From: Neckera pumila
Taxonomy: Eukaryota; Streptophyta; Bryopsida; Hypnales; Neckeraceae
Length of the DNA: 64,000 nt
NCBI GenBank assembly: GCA_963969595.1
Contig: OZ018409.1
Span: forward strand, 47,133,282-47,197,281
Direction: 5' to 3'
Shown: positions 33,210 to 44,918 of the stretch, piece after piece
How positions within the stretch are numbered: position 1 is the stretch's first letter
How the letters are laid out: each line of letters opens with the position of its first letter
Made by a program: the position numbers and the translations under genes
Notes under the pieces: model-generated
The model's database searches: none
What the model was told of the DNA's origin: nothing
Seen by the model: only the letters and a program-made list of their open reading frames with translations

Positions 33210-33530
33210 GATGATTGCCTTGACTATAGTTGAGGTGACCTAGACTATTGCTGTGATTTGCCTCGTTAGAAGCTGTCTTGTTGCTGTAACAATTGCCATG
33301 CCCATAAGTAGTGGGTGCTATAACTATTGTTGTGATCTATGCCTAAACTAGCTTATTGCTATTACTATTGCCATGGCCCAAATTCTTGGTTGCCTTGCTT
33401 ATTCTTATGACTATAGTTGTGTTATAAATTCATGACTATTGCCCTGACTGTTGCTATGATTATTGCCCTTTTTTGTTGCCATGATTATTGCTATTGTTGT
33501 TGTCATGGATTGAGACTATTGCCATGGTGT
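33210..33530 (+). repeat. low-complexity ATTGCC/TTGCTATGA repeat
   Basis: Irregular reiterations of GACTATTGCC, TTGCTATGATTATTGCC and TTGTTGTCATGG form a degenerate simple-sequence tract. No stable period and no ORF are seen. Confidence 0.6.
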
Positions 33531-36514
33531 TGGCTAACTTACTAGGCATGTGGTGCGTGTTGAATTGTCAAACTATTGCCCAAATTCTCCCTCGTGAAGG
33601 AGATCCCTTGTTTGATTATTCCATGTATTTTTTGCTAATACCAAAAGGTCCTAACTAGTAGTTGGGTTATCCCTTCATATTCACCCTAACTGGCGCTCCG
33701 TGCCTTGATTATTGAAGCTGCACACCTCATGCCGCTTCGTTCCAGGCCCAGACCCTACTCGCTTTGCTGCACAAGGTTTGGATGCACCTAATTTCTGACT
33801 AAGTGGTCACCGACAAGGCAATTGACAACCCCATTCTCCTGGGCGGGCAATAGCCTTCACTATGTTAAGACAATTGCTGAGAACATGGCCCCCTCTCTTC
33901 TCTAAATCAGAAGGAATAGCACCTGCCAATGGATTTGTGGTCAAAGAAGCTACCAGCAACCTTCAAATGAAAGAACAATGTTAAAAATGAGATTGAAGAA
34001 GAAGTGATCCAATTATCCAAATTTGAGCTTTTGACTTAGGCCAAATTAGACCCTGACCTAAACCTTGTAGGAATTGTGGTGCAAAATCAGTGAAGAACGG
34101 CTCCCCTATTTCATGATTAGCCCTACCCAAAAGGCCCAAAGAAGACTAAATCGCCAAAGTAGTTGGCCAAAATGACCACCGTGACCTTTAACCTCACTAA
34201 GTCTTGCCAACCCTTGAATTAGAGAGCGCCCTTTAGACAATTGGAAAGAGGAGGAAAAAAGAGTGGCTATGAGGGCTGGAATACCCTAATTCGGGTAAGA
34301 ATCGCACCCACACTTTGTTGCCAAAGTTGCTGCACAACTTGAGAACCGTGATCTGGACCCTTGCTCAATTTTGATAGCAATGGAATTAGAAGGCATATCT
34401 TATATCATTAGAAAGAAGAGGCAAAATTGGTGCACATGCTCTCTGAAATTTTGCGAATCAGGCAAGAATTGCTCCTGATATCAGTCGCCGGAGTTGCTGC
34501 CACCAGTGTAAACCGCGACCTTTAAACGGCCATAACTATTTTTTGGTGATGAATTAGACGGCGAGACTTGTTCCATTGGAATTGTGGCAAAAAATCAGTC
34601 AGGAGAGGCCAAAAAACACGTGCATTATTGAAAGTTGACGTGCATTCTCAAAGGATTTGTTACATGGGTATACTCCTTTATTAAAAGTTGTATACAAATA
34701 ACATTGAATGCAATGCATTCTCATGCCTTCTAATAGTAGACTGGGAGTCTTGAAGCGACCTTTAAACGGCCTTGAAGCAACCTTTAAACGGTCTTGAAGC
34801 AACCTTGAAGCGACCTTTAAACGGTCTTGAAGCGACCTTTAAACTAGTACTTTGCTTTGAAGGTGAAACTTTGTATAGATAGATTGTGATTTTGGCAACA
34901 TTCCTCAACGGTGGAACACATAGAGTGGATTGCAAATTGACTATACACGATTTGCCTAGTAGTACACTTTGCGATGTGTACATTGCATGTTTGGTTGACT
35001 AAGCTCAAGATGGTAATCAATGATCGAGTCATGTAGAGTGCTGGATATTTTTGAATCTCAAATGTCCAGATTTGGAGTTTGATCAACACTTTTACAAATG
35101 ACTATGAAAACATCAATCTCATTAATTTTACCAAATTCCACCACTGTCATTTTTCACAGCTAATGACTTAAAAATTAAAAAGTCTATTCAGGAATATATG
35201 TCCTAAATCTTTATGCAAATGAATGTCAAAATTTGGGAGTGTTAGAACAAGCCAATTCAACAAAATTAACAATGAAAGAGTAAAAAATATGCAATAGAAT
35301 ATACAAAGGTAATTAATGACCCCTCAACCTTCTCTATTGACACATCTTGTAATTAGACAATCCTAATTTATCTTGAGAATTTGTCATGTTGTGTACATAG
35401 GTAATTGAACAATTTCCACATGTAAAGTTGCAAATACATATAACTTCATTTAAAAGCCCATTTTTTTCCAACAACAATCATTACAAACGTTTTAATGTAA
35501 TATTAGCTCTAAATTTAACACCATAGATTCATCCCATTAGTAAGTGTGCAATATTAGCATCACAATAAAATTACAAAAGATTATAGATTTGTTCATCACC
35601 TCAATTTATTTTCTATAACTACAATTCTAAAGAAATTACAAATTTTATAAACACTGTCCAATATCTATGGATTATAGAGAGGTTATATAGATTTGCCAAG
35701 TACTAATTTTATTTGTGGAAATTAGTAGAGCACATTCAATATTCCATGCCATAGTATATATATTACAACTAGTATGTCTTTTGTAAATTAGTATCCCACA
35801 CTAATAGAAAAAATCACTTTAGTAACAACCAAGCCTAAAAATGGATCCCCTACTACCATTGAAAAGCCTAAAACTCACACCAAATCTCTCAAACAAGCGG
35901 CTCCAAAACTAGAGAGCAAATGAAACACTTATAGCAACTAAGACAAACCCAACTAAACAACACACAGAGCAAGAAATGAAGGAAAAGACAATACCATGTA
36001 AACAAACTTTGACTTTATTAAACTTACATCCAAGACCAAAAATTGAGTTACCTATTTATGAGCAAACCAACTGCAAATAGCAACAAGAGTGACCTAGCTA
36101 CTAAGAAAATATAACTCCTCGCATAGCCATCTTGAACGAAGAACTTCAAAACAATCATTTTTATATTTTTTGTAAATAGTCTTCTCAATACATTTTGAAG
36201 TTGCCAACAAAAAGATGCATATTAGATGGACGGGGGTGCTTTTCAACCAATTCTAACTAAAATTTGCCATCCTTTCATTTCAACTTCTTCACAAAAACCA
36301 TCTCTAAAGAAAATGTAGAGACAACAACCTCTATGAATACCTCCCTCAAGCCATTTCCAACCAATGCAATTGTCTTCAATCAATGATCAACATGATAACT
36401 ATATTCCTAGATGATGACAAATTACAATAAAAATTTTCAAATTACAATTGCATACGAAAATTATGGTCACCTATAATCAAGATAGCCAACAATTGGTCAA
36501 GATTGCAAACCTAG
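33531..36514. other. AT-rich region, no gene seen
   Basis: No supported coding region. At 34071, near 34385 and at 34575 a loosely repeated phrase recurs (GGAATTGTGG then AAAAATCAGT), suggesting an ancient ~200-300 bp repeat. The tract 34990-36514, downstream of the PPR gene, is plain AT-rich sequence. Confidence 0.5.
34749..34845 (+). repeat. 22-bp tandem repeat
   Basis: CTTGAAGCGACCTTTAAACG plus GT/GC repeats at 34749, 34771, 34804 and 34826, with one 11-bp half unit at 34793. A single related GCGACCTTTAAACGGCC is found earlier near 34516, which may be the seed sequence. Confidence 0.9.
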
Positions 36515-38851
36515 TCACCAATAATCACCACAAGAACACACGCCATCTTGAAAGTGGTGAAAGCGATTGGCATCCCTCACAACAATATCTCGTTTAGTCG
36601 CCTTTGAGATAAACTTGGTTGCTATATGGCAATCTACACACACTCGAAGGTTCTTGAACACCCGAATTGGTTGTCCAAGGGGTGTCCGCATGAGCCCGTA
36701 AGCAATAGCCAACTTCTCGCTATGGGAGCAAATAGCAAGTTCTTTCTCCTCCTCATCAATGTTCCGCAACACTAGCCGGGTATCAGGAATGTAGCCTTCG
36801 GCTTTAATTGTCTCACTCAACCTCCTCAGCTCAGCATAGATCTCCTTCGCTTCTGAGTGAGAAGTATCTCCAACGACGAAGTCATGGACCTTGTTATCAA
36901 CTTCAATCCAGCTACGCCCTGGCTCCTTGCGTATACCTCTCTCCTGCATCATAGTGCGCACCCACAGCACCTCCTCCCACTTGCCAGCTGCAGCATAGAT
37001 ATTCGATAGAAGCACGTATGCAGAAGCACCCTTCGGTTCCAACTTCAAGAGCTCCTTAGCCGCAAGTTCACCCAACTCCACATTATCATAAGATCTACAA
37101 GCACCGAGCAAAGCTCCCCAAGTTGCTGCATCCGATTCAACTGGCATATTATCAATCAAAACCTTGGCTTCGTCCAAGTGTCCTGCTCGCGCAAGAACAT
37201 CCACCATGCAGTTACAAAGCACCACACTAGGTTCGATGCCATAATCTTGTGTCATAGCCAAGAAAAGTCTACGGCTCTCATCAACAAGGCCTGAATGACT
37301 ACAAGCTGACAACACTGCAACGAATGAGATCTCATCGGGTTTCACCCCCTGTGCAATCATAGTTTTAAAGACTTCCAGGGCTTCATGCCCACATCCATGC
37401 TCTGCAAGTCCATCAATCATCACGGTCCAAGTAATCACATCCCGTTCCTCCATCTTGTCAAAAGTCAGTCGCGCATCATCGATACTGCCACACTTTGCAT
37501 ACATGTGGACCAGCGCGTTGCCCACACGCAGACCTGACTCAAGTCCCGCTTCACGGGCATCGTCATGAACCTCCCTGACCCACTCCAAAGCCCCCGCGCT
37601 TACGCATGCATTCAGGATACTCGCATATGTAAAGGCGTCTGGTTTGAGACCTTCCCGTTTCATTTGGAGAAACAGTTCATATGCTTCAGACCCACAGCCA
37701 TGTTGCGCAAGTCCTCCAATCATCACGGTCCAAGTAATCACGTTCCTTTCCTCCATCTTGTCAAAAGCCAGTCGCGCATCCTCGATACTGCCACACTTTG
37801 CATACATGTGCACCAGCGCGTTGCCCACACGCAAATCTGACTCAAATCTGGCTTCACGGGCATGACTATGAACCTCCCTGACCCACTCCAAAGCCCCCGC
37901 GCTTGCGCATGCATTCAGGATACTTGCATATGTAAATGCGTCTGGTTTGAGACCTTCCCGTTTCATTTGGAGAAGAAGTCGATATGCTTCCTCACCATCA
38001 CCACTGTCGGCATAAGCTCCAATCATCACAGTCCACGTAATCACATTGCGACTCGCCAACTTCTCGAAAGTGTTCCTTGCCTCCTCTATGTTCCCACACT
38101 GTGCATACATTTTAAGGAGCGAAGTCCCCACACGAACATCTGATTCCAACCCACTCTCTCTGATACATGCATGAACTTCCTCGACCCACTTCAAGGCTGA
38201 TGGGCTCGCACAGGCTTTCAGGATGCTCAAGTAAGTAACTGCATTAGGTTGCATACCTTCCTTTCGCATGCGATGGAAAACTTCCATGGCGTCTTTCACA
38301 CAACTGTGCTGAGCATGACCTCCAATCATGACGTTCCAACTAACAACATCCTTCTTCACAAGTTTATCAAACAGTCCGCATGCATCCTCCAGTCTCCCAC
38401 ATCTGATGTATCCACTCAATAGGCTGTTTGCTACATATATATTCTGCTGTATGCCACTCTCAATGGTGCACTCATGAACCTGCTTTACTGCCGGAAGGTC
38501 TTTCTGCTTCAAACACCGCTTCAGAATTTCAACACAGGAGTACGAATCTATTGCAATGCCCTGTTGTAGTCGGTTCTTCAAAAGATCAATTGCTTCACTA
38601 GCGGTCGTACTCCCACCACTACCTTGAACTGCTTGCTTTGACGCTTTCGCACTCGCGGGCAAAGTGATTCTCCTTCGAAAATTGGTAATCACAGAAGGTC
38701 TTCTCCAAACTGATGACGATGAACACCTAATGAGTCCGCTGCTCCTTCCTTCATGGGAGACTGAGAGACATAAAAAACATGGGTGTATATGCCAGGGAGA
38801 CTTCAAGAGTGTGATCACACAGGCATCGTGGTCGCACAAATCCCCGCCAGT
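36515..38851 (-). CDS. PPR-DYW protein, probable organelle RNA editing factor
   Basis: This is the only intact host-type gene in the window. The open frame has ~774 codons from the first possible TTG (38839), with no in-frame ATG until well inside the repeats, so an upstream exon must supply the start. Just before 38851 lies TTTTTTGACAG, a good 3' splice site, and an in-frame TGA just upstream (38855-38857) supports that. Ser/Arg-rich N-terminal residues (~20-70) resemble an organelle targeting region. PPR repeats run from ~95 to ~560, then E-type motifs, then a DYW domain from ~682: HSE at ~706-708, CVDC at ~734-737, CSCGDYW at the C-terminus. This is the zinc-binding cytidine deaminase signature (HxE...CxxC). 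Such proteins bind one or few RNA sites in plastids or mitochondria and edit C to U. Repeat style resembles moss PPR-DYW proteins. Two adjacent 101-residue blocks are near copies. Confidence 0.93.
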   Translation of the reverse strand, partial: TGGDLCDHDACVITLLKSPWHIHPCFLCLSVSHEGRSSGLIRCSSSSVWRRPSVITNFRRRITLPASAKASKQAVQGSGGSTTASEAIDLLKNRLQQGIAIDSYSCVEILKRCLKQKDLPAVKQVHECTIESGIQQNIYVANSLLSGYIRCGRLEDACGLFDKLVKKDVVSWNVMIGGHAQHSCVKDAMEVFHRMRKEGMQPNAVTYLSILKACASPSALKWVEEVHACIRESGLESDVRVGTSLLKMYAQCGNIEEARNTFEKLASRNVITWTVMIGAYADSGDGEEAYRLLLQMKREGLKPDAFTYASILNACASAGALEWVREVHSHAREARFESDLRVGNALVHMYAKCGSIEDARLAFDKMEERNVITWTVMIGGLAQHGCGSEAYELFLQMKREGLKPDAFTYASILNACVSAGALEWVREVHDDAREAGLESGLRVGNALVHMYAKCGSIDDARLTFDKMEERDVITWTVMIDGLAEHGCGHEALEVFKTMIAQGVKPDEISFVAVLSACSHSGLVDESRRLFLAMTQDYGIEPSVVLCNCMVDVLARAGHLDEAKVLIDNMPVESDAATWGALLGACRSYDNVELGELAAKELLKLEPKGASAYVLLSNIYAAAGKWEEVLWVRTMMQERGIRKEPGRSWIEVDNKVHDFVVGDTSHSEAKEIYAELRRLSETIKAEGYIPDTRLVLRNIDEEEKELAICSHSEKLAIAYGLMRTPLGQPIRVFKNLRVCVDCHIATKFISKATKRDIVVRDANRFHHFQDGVCSCGDYW
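37430..38035 (-). repeat. internal 303-bp duplication in PPR gene
   Basis: Nucleotide blocks around 37568 and 37871 are nearly identical at a 303-bp offset (101 codons, one PPR triplet). Both encode REGLKPDAFTYASILNAC and GNALVHMYAKCGSI. The high nucleotide identity implies a recent tandem duplication or gene conversion within the gene. Confidence 0.85.
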
Positions 38852-40428
38852 CTGTCAAAAAACACATTTAAGTGGTATCAATTTCAGCATAAGGTACTCA
38901 TCAGTTCTAAGATTTAATGTTTAACGTCCAACAAACCAAGTTCACGTCCTGTCAGTTTGGGGGAAGCGTACCACCGTATTGACCGAATATACTGCTGTCA
39001 ACGAAACTAAATGTATCGGATACATGTGTTGCTAACAAGACCACGGTAATTCAGTTCAGACAAGTCACAAGTCATCCAACTACTTCCGTAGAACAGGTGT
39101 ATGCCCGGAAGTCAACGCTCACTCACCCGTGCACAAGCTCCAAGCACCAAATAGCTTCTCGTCTGCTGCCTATGATGCGACAAAAGGTGCATTGATGCGG
39201 ACATTTTGTGGCTCTGTGTCCACAAACTTCTAACGGTTCCGCTTTAACAACAGAGTAACACCACAGATAGAAATCCAACTTCTCATCTAGAAAAATTATA
39301 GGACTGAATCTCCTGAAGTCTTTGGCCCCCTTTCAAGTGTACATCCTCGATCAGTTGAAAAGAGCTCCTTCTGCATATCCAGTCCATGTCTGAAACCTTG
39401 AGAAAAAGTTGAAAAATAACATACAAGTACCCTTCAACTGAGTTTCTTCTCTTCCTCAAATTTGCTAAACCTCCAGGCAGGAAGAGAAATTCTAGTTTCG
39501 TCAGCAACCCCAACCTTAACATCAGCAACGTCCTATGAACACAACAAGCTTCAAAACTCACTTCAGCAGAGACACAAAGTATCATGTATGACTGCCAATA
39601 TCTTCAAGTCTGTCCAATTGCTTGTCTAATTTTATACCTCCTTCTCGGCCTTTAGAACCAATAATTCCAAGGTCTGCCGCTTCCAATTTATTGACTAGAA
39701 GCTCAATTCAGTCCACACATAAATGTTCCACATATGAATCCCTGTCTTGAGATCTCCCGCTCCTCGTTCACTGAAAACGATCTCCTCCTGCTTCCGGAAC
39801 CCCCTCCAAATTGCTCAGCCCCCAGGGTTCTGAGAGAAAAAACACTCACTAGTTCCCTGCATCAACCACAACCGACGTATGGGGCCTTAATACTTAGCTT
39901 CAGTCAAACAAATTACGGCCTTCTGCTCCCTTGCGTCTGTGTCTGTTGGATTCTTCACACTGCTCAACCCTGAACTCTCAGGCCACCAAGCACGGAGGAA
40001 GGAACAACTGCGGCAGCGCTTGACATCAAAATCCACAACTTCAAATGACTTCAGCTTTTAGAAAACTGGACTGGAACGTAGTCAGGAGAAACCTCAAAGG
40101 TGAAAGTATCAATCTCTACGATTCTCTAATCCCGTACATACTCTTCTAAAGCCAGCAAGAAAGCTGCAACGGATATTGACACTTGTACAGAAAAAAACTT
40201 CTACTGAAAATTGCAACTCATGAAAAGCAAGAAACCTAAACCACAACATCTCACATGAACAACCCCAATATCTGACCTTATCCCCCCAATCGAGTAAACC
40301 TCCAAGCAGGAAGAGAATCCACAACGTCCACAACTCTCAACATATGCAAACAGCTTCAAAATTGAACTTTGCTGCAGAGAAAGGATCACACGCTGCAATG
40401 AGGAATTATGTTCTGAAAGTTCGGTTTA

Positions 40429-40714
40429 CCTGGCAGTGGAGACTCAACGAGAGGACAGGTAAGTCTGGTGCAGCAAGACGCCATGGCGAGACACCACGTG
40501 CGTCAACCTCACCAACCAACACTAAGACCCAACAGTTGAGGTTGAGTAGTGCAATCGCACCATGCAACGCTGTTTTAGGGTTTTGATGATCTTGTCTAGG
40601 AGTACTCGGGCAAGATAGCTGTTGTACATGAAGGCGGAAAGTTCGATTTCTAGAATCCAGGGTTCCCTTGAGGCCTTGAGCGACAACAGCAGAACTGAAA
40701 GTTCTAAAATCCAC
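40429..40714 (-). other. candidate 5' exon of PPR gene
   Basis: This open stretch ends CACTGCCAG|GTAAACC (donor at 40428). Joined to the acceptor at 38852 it continues in frame (HCQ then TGGDLCDHDAC), implying a 1577-bp intron. No ATG is present in it, so either the start is further upstream, another exon exists, or this model is wrong. It is offered only as a testable splice model. Confidence 0.25.
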
Positions 40715-41185
40715 GGTCCCAGGAATCCTCTTCGCCCCTCAAAATGGTGTCTGGCCTGCAGCAAAACCATGGACCCCTGTTCATCCGAGAATCCCGGCGA
40801 AGGACAGCCTCGGATATCCTGAAACCGGTCACTTCAAACCTTAGATCTTAATCGAACGAGAATTCACAACGAGAGATTAGAATTTCAGTCTTCTTCCGTT
40901 TGCACCACCCGCGGGCTTCTCTGTTTTCTTCGTGGTATCCTTCTTATGGTCGGTTTGCTAGGTCTTCCGTTGGAATCGGAATTCGGAAGCCCTGCATTTT
41001 CGATGGAGGCTATGTGCGATGGCATTGACGCTAAGAAGCTATGTACTGTACTCCGTACTTAGGGGGGAAAATGAGGCTCTATACAGTATTGTTCAGATTA
41101 CTTTTAGTACTGCTGCAGATGTTTAACCCCAGCCCGAGGATTAGGAAACGAGCCCGAACTGATGCTGTTGCCACTCAGTGACTTC

Positions 41186-41279
41186 CCGGAATAACATGGA
41201 GCACATCCACGGAAACTAACCGTATGAAGTGCCCGAAATAACATGGAGCACATCCACGGAAGCTAACCGTATGAAGTGG
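41186..41279 (+). repeat. 47-bp tandem duplication
   Basis: AATAACATGGAGCACATCCA followed by CGGAA(A/G)CTAACCGTATGAAGTG occurs twice at a 47-bp offset, with two or three differences. Confidence 0.9.
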
Positions 41280-42289
41280 GAGGTAGTTAATGATCTCAGC
41301 TTCTGCCGAAGTTTCGGCAAATTTCACCGTCCCCATTTGGATCTTATAATGGTCAAACAACGTTTGACTTCGGCAAAAGTGGGTGGGTCCACAACTTTGG
41401 AAATTTGTAGTAATTTTTAGAGGAGGCCGATTGTGTGGAAATTTAGCCTCCTAAATGGGGCAGGGGTGGATTGATGCTCTTCAAATTTGCCATATTTTTT
41501 GGCACCTGCAATTTTTTCTACTCTAATGACAAAGTTCAAAGACAAGGAGGTGTAAGCCCAAAGTGACCAGGAGCTGTGTATGACCCGGACACACACGTCA
41601 AACACTATCTCTAAGGTACGTCGCCGCATATGCTGTCACGCTAGGTTACCCACCTTACTGCGCCAATTGCCATTTTAGCTGAACAAGGAGGTCACATTGA
41701 TAGACCTCGGCCGGTGCCGGTTGAAGGAAGACAAAAAAAATTTGGAACACAAAAATGTTAGAGTTTACTGTAAGTGGGTCCAATTGCCAAAAAAACAAAC
41801 ACATTTCTGAGGGCTATAGTTTGTGTTGCCAAAATAAGGACGGAAAATTAGGAGACAGGCCTCCCAAACAAAAAGGTATGATGCTAACTACTCTGCCTAT
41901 TAGAAACAGCTAACAATATATATTCTAATAAGTCACAATGGATGTGCTTATCATGAGCCCTAAAGAACAAGAGAGCCACCTGCCACTGAAAGCTGATACA
42001 AATTGAAAGGACTAAAGAGATGACCCTGCCACAGCACATGGAGCAAGACAAAGGTCGCCAAACAGCCCTCTCACATATTGAATCAACGCATGTCTTGCTC
42101 CCTCGACCTGAATCTTCCACAATATGAATCGGACCCCCTCCACCTGCATTGAATCAGTGCATACCCTGCCACAAATACAGCCAAACACTCCCGAAAATGT
42201 GCCACTGTTACTACGCCAAATCGTCTTGACTTACTTCCCTTCACTCCATTCCGACTTGAGCAGGGCAAGTTACTTACAGTGACCACCTT

Positions 42290-42394
42290 CTCTGAGTGTG
42301 TAGTTTGAGGAAGCACTTGTCCATGCACATATGAGCTCCACCACAAGTGTTGCAATAAAAGCGTGTCTTTTTCTTGCACACAATGCAATAATAT
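42290..42394 (-). pseudogene. piggyBac-like transposase C-terminal zinc ribbon (fragment)
   Basis: The minus strand reads YYCIVCKKKTRFYCNTCGG then AHMCMDKCFLKLHT: C-x2-C-x7-C-x2-C-x5-C-x3-CF-x3-H. This resembles the cysteine-rich C-terminal finger of piggyBac-type (DDE_Tnp_1_7) transposases. The frame stops soon after. It is cut at 42405 by the end of the large minus-strand retroelement, so the rest of the transposase should lie beyond that element's far end, outside the window. Confidence 0.5.
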
Positions 42395-42405
42395 CTAAGG
42401 CTGAT

Positions 42406-42959
42406 TGTCGTAGCACAGGGCAAGCAATTTCCCAACTATACTTCCAAAAACCACTCTAAAGCATAACAAAGTGAGTCTAAAGATTGAACCCGTGAGATTC
42501 TGTGAAGTATCTAACTTTATTAAGTATCTAAGCTTAGTCAATATCCATATTTCCCTTTCCAATCCTAACACTATAACTAGAAACACAACAACAACAAAAA
42601 CTACAATCAAACCTTTTCTCTTCCTTTCCGATTTGTCCAACTATTCAATCCGGTCTGATTAACTCATATTCACTCTTACTCTCACCCGGTTTAGTTTTAC
42701 CTCTGTTTCACCATCAGAGGGTTCACCGCTTGCTTTTGAGAGTGGCAGGCTCGCCACTCTTTCTATGACTTATAGTAGTTGAAGACCCACTTTTCTATTC
42801 TCCAATCTCCTATGCTAATCTGGATCCGATTTGGTCTCTCAAAGCAATCCAGAGCACTCTCCGGATCATCAGTCACACAAAGACCTCCTGTACAACCCTC
42901 TCATACTACAACGACCTTGACGCCAAGTTCCATCAGTACAAAGTTAGTTAGGTTACAAG
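42406..42959 (-). mobile_element. B-type LTR, distal piece of 3' LTR of minus-strand element
   Basis: The 3' end of a B LTR in minus orientation: TGTCGTAGCACAGGG at 42406 is the reverse complement of its terminus, with the stem-loop at 42720-42700 and the TCGTTGTAGTA box at 42914-42904. It is interrupted at 42959 by a plus-strand B LTR and resumes at 49914 after the ACAAG duplication. Total outer LTR length excluding the insertion is about 3.35 kb, matching other B copies. Confidence 0.85.
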
Positions 42960-43232
42960 TGTTGCAATCAGATTTTTTGGTTTTCCTTTGCTTATCTAAA
43001 AGTTGGAACGGAAACGGGTAATTAGGATCTGGATCCTGTTAGGGGGCAGAAGAAAATTGAAGATAGACAATGCTAATCCAATAAGGAGAAAACTGGATCT
43101 GATCCGGTCAAAATGTTAGTACTCAAGAGCGGAATCACATCCGGATGTTACCTCAGATCGGATTAGGGTTGAACTGGATTGATATGGACCGGACCGGAAA
43201 AGGTCATGATGACCAGCCAGGGGTCCTGGGAC

Positions 43233-43242
43233 TATATAAAGG
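43233..43242 (+). promoter_or_regulatory. TATA box of plus-strand B solo LTR
   Basis: TATATAAAGG in the context GGGACTATATAAAGG, 270 bp before the ORF start at 43512. Confidence 0.75.
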
Positions 43243-44918
43243 CTGGTCTTCCCCATTTTCACTCCTTTACTTCCCTCCAGTTCTGGAGCTGACCTTGAGC
43301 GCTTTTACGCCTCCCTTTGCGCCAGAATCGTTGTGTGTGTGTGAACCTCAGGCCGGATACGTCAGAGTGCAGGAGAGGTCGAGATTGTGTGGGTTGCAGG
43401 TTTTGTGTTGTCTTCTGGGTGAGATTGGACAAGAAGAAGTGAGGAACGGGATGTGCAGCTAGGAGAGAGTGAAGTAGCGACCGGGAAGGGTCCAGTTAGC
43501 CGTCCGTGTCCATGCTTCAGCTGCATAAGAGCAGACCGAGAGCGCCCAGTTCCTCCTCCGACATCAAGCTCCGGAAAGTGGTTCCAGTCATTCCTACCGC
43601 GGAACCGGCGAGGACCGAGCTCATGGACGATCTCAGCACGATGGGCTGTCTAGTGTTGATGGATAAACCTTGGAAGTTTTGAGAAGAACGAATGGTGAGA
43701 GAGCTGAAGTGCAAGATGTCGAATCAGTTCAACAACACTATCCGGGGCCACCTGACCAAGTGGGAAGAAGAGAGGTGGAGGGAAGTCTACAACTTCCGGA
43801 TTGGAGGTTCTGGCATGGCTGGACGGAGAGCTAAGTTCATCCATGACAAGTTTCATGGAGAGCCAAGCTGCAAGGACGGATAGGCAGTCGCAAATTGCAA
43901 GAGCAACTGGCACCTCCGTTTTCTCCAGTTCTTGGTTCCAATCATTCACTTGGAGAAGCCGACGAGGGTGATGATGACCATCGGCAATATGATTTTTGGT
44001 TCCCTGAGCGGGGAACGGAAGGTGAACGGGCCCGGATCTTTTGCGATCTGGTGTCTCAGCTTGTGACAAGGGTTGGAAAGAGTAGGGCTACTCCTTTGAG
44101 TCCCTATCTCTTCCACCTCTACCATTGCAACCAACTCCTTGCGGATACGGAGGAAAAAACATAGAACATTCAGGAATCTAGCATGAAGTATGAGGAGTTG
44201 GGTTTGAATGACGAGCCGGAAGACCCAACCGGATCCGAACCCAAGACAGAAGAGGAAGATGAAGAGGAGCACCTCCGGATGAGGAAGCGGATGAAGATGA
44301 CGCCTCCTCATAAGAGAAGAACCCCTCCTACCAACCGGTCGACTCCAGAACAGGGACCAAAAGTGGAGATGTTGGATCCCGAAGACCCAAACAACTCGTT
44401 CAATCAACTGACTGTGATTCTGTGCGGGATGTGGGAACACGCAATGTCAATATTTAGAAATCCGATCTAGTTTAGGATCAATTCCGTCAATATTTTCAAA
44501 AATTTGTAGTAGTAAAGCCGCAAACCGGAACATTTAGTAGAAACTAGGTAGTCAGGAAGTTCTGACTTACAAAAATTTGTAGAATAGGTAAGAAACGGAC
44601 TTTGGTCGGAATCCGGAAACCGGAATGGGATCCGGATTTAGGCAATCTACGAACTAGAGGTCCAGCCTATGAAAACTAGGGATCCGTTTGCAAATGGCGG
44701 CGCATTAAATGGCCGAACCAACGGGTGTTGGTCACTGGCCGGGTACTTAAGTAGATGGGCCTTTTGTTTTTCTCCCTCTTTCTTTTGCTCGAGGAGGTGT
44801 GTGTGCTTGCAAGTTTTGGAGCACGCTTCTTTTAAAAGAGTGAAAGACTGGTGAGTTAGGCCAGATAGGGAGAGAAGGAAAGGAGGGTGCCGATTGCACC
44901 GGATTGTAGGTCAAGAAG

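Larger units (their letters stand above)
38852..42289. other. upstream region of PPR gene, no other supported gene
   Basis: Mixed-composition sequence. Segments near 39440-39575 and 40265-40380 share AAACCTCCA(A/G)GCAGGAAGAGAA and a later GCTTCAAAA block, so an old duplication is likely. The short ORFs here show no recognisable domain. The PPR promoter is presumably somewhere in this interval, but no clear element was identified. Confidence 0.4.

Noticed and set aside
33210..33530. Possible CRISPR-like or regular array
   Set aside because: No constant repeat or spacer length; it is a degenerate simple sequence in plant nuclear DNA.
37565..38143. Plus-strand ORFs inside the PPR gene
   Set aside because: Antisense shadows of the duplicated PPR repeats.
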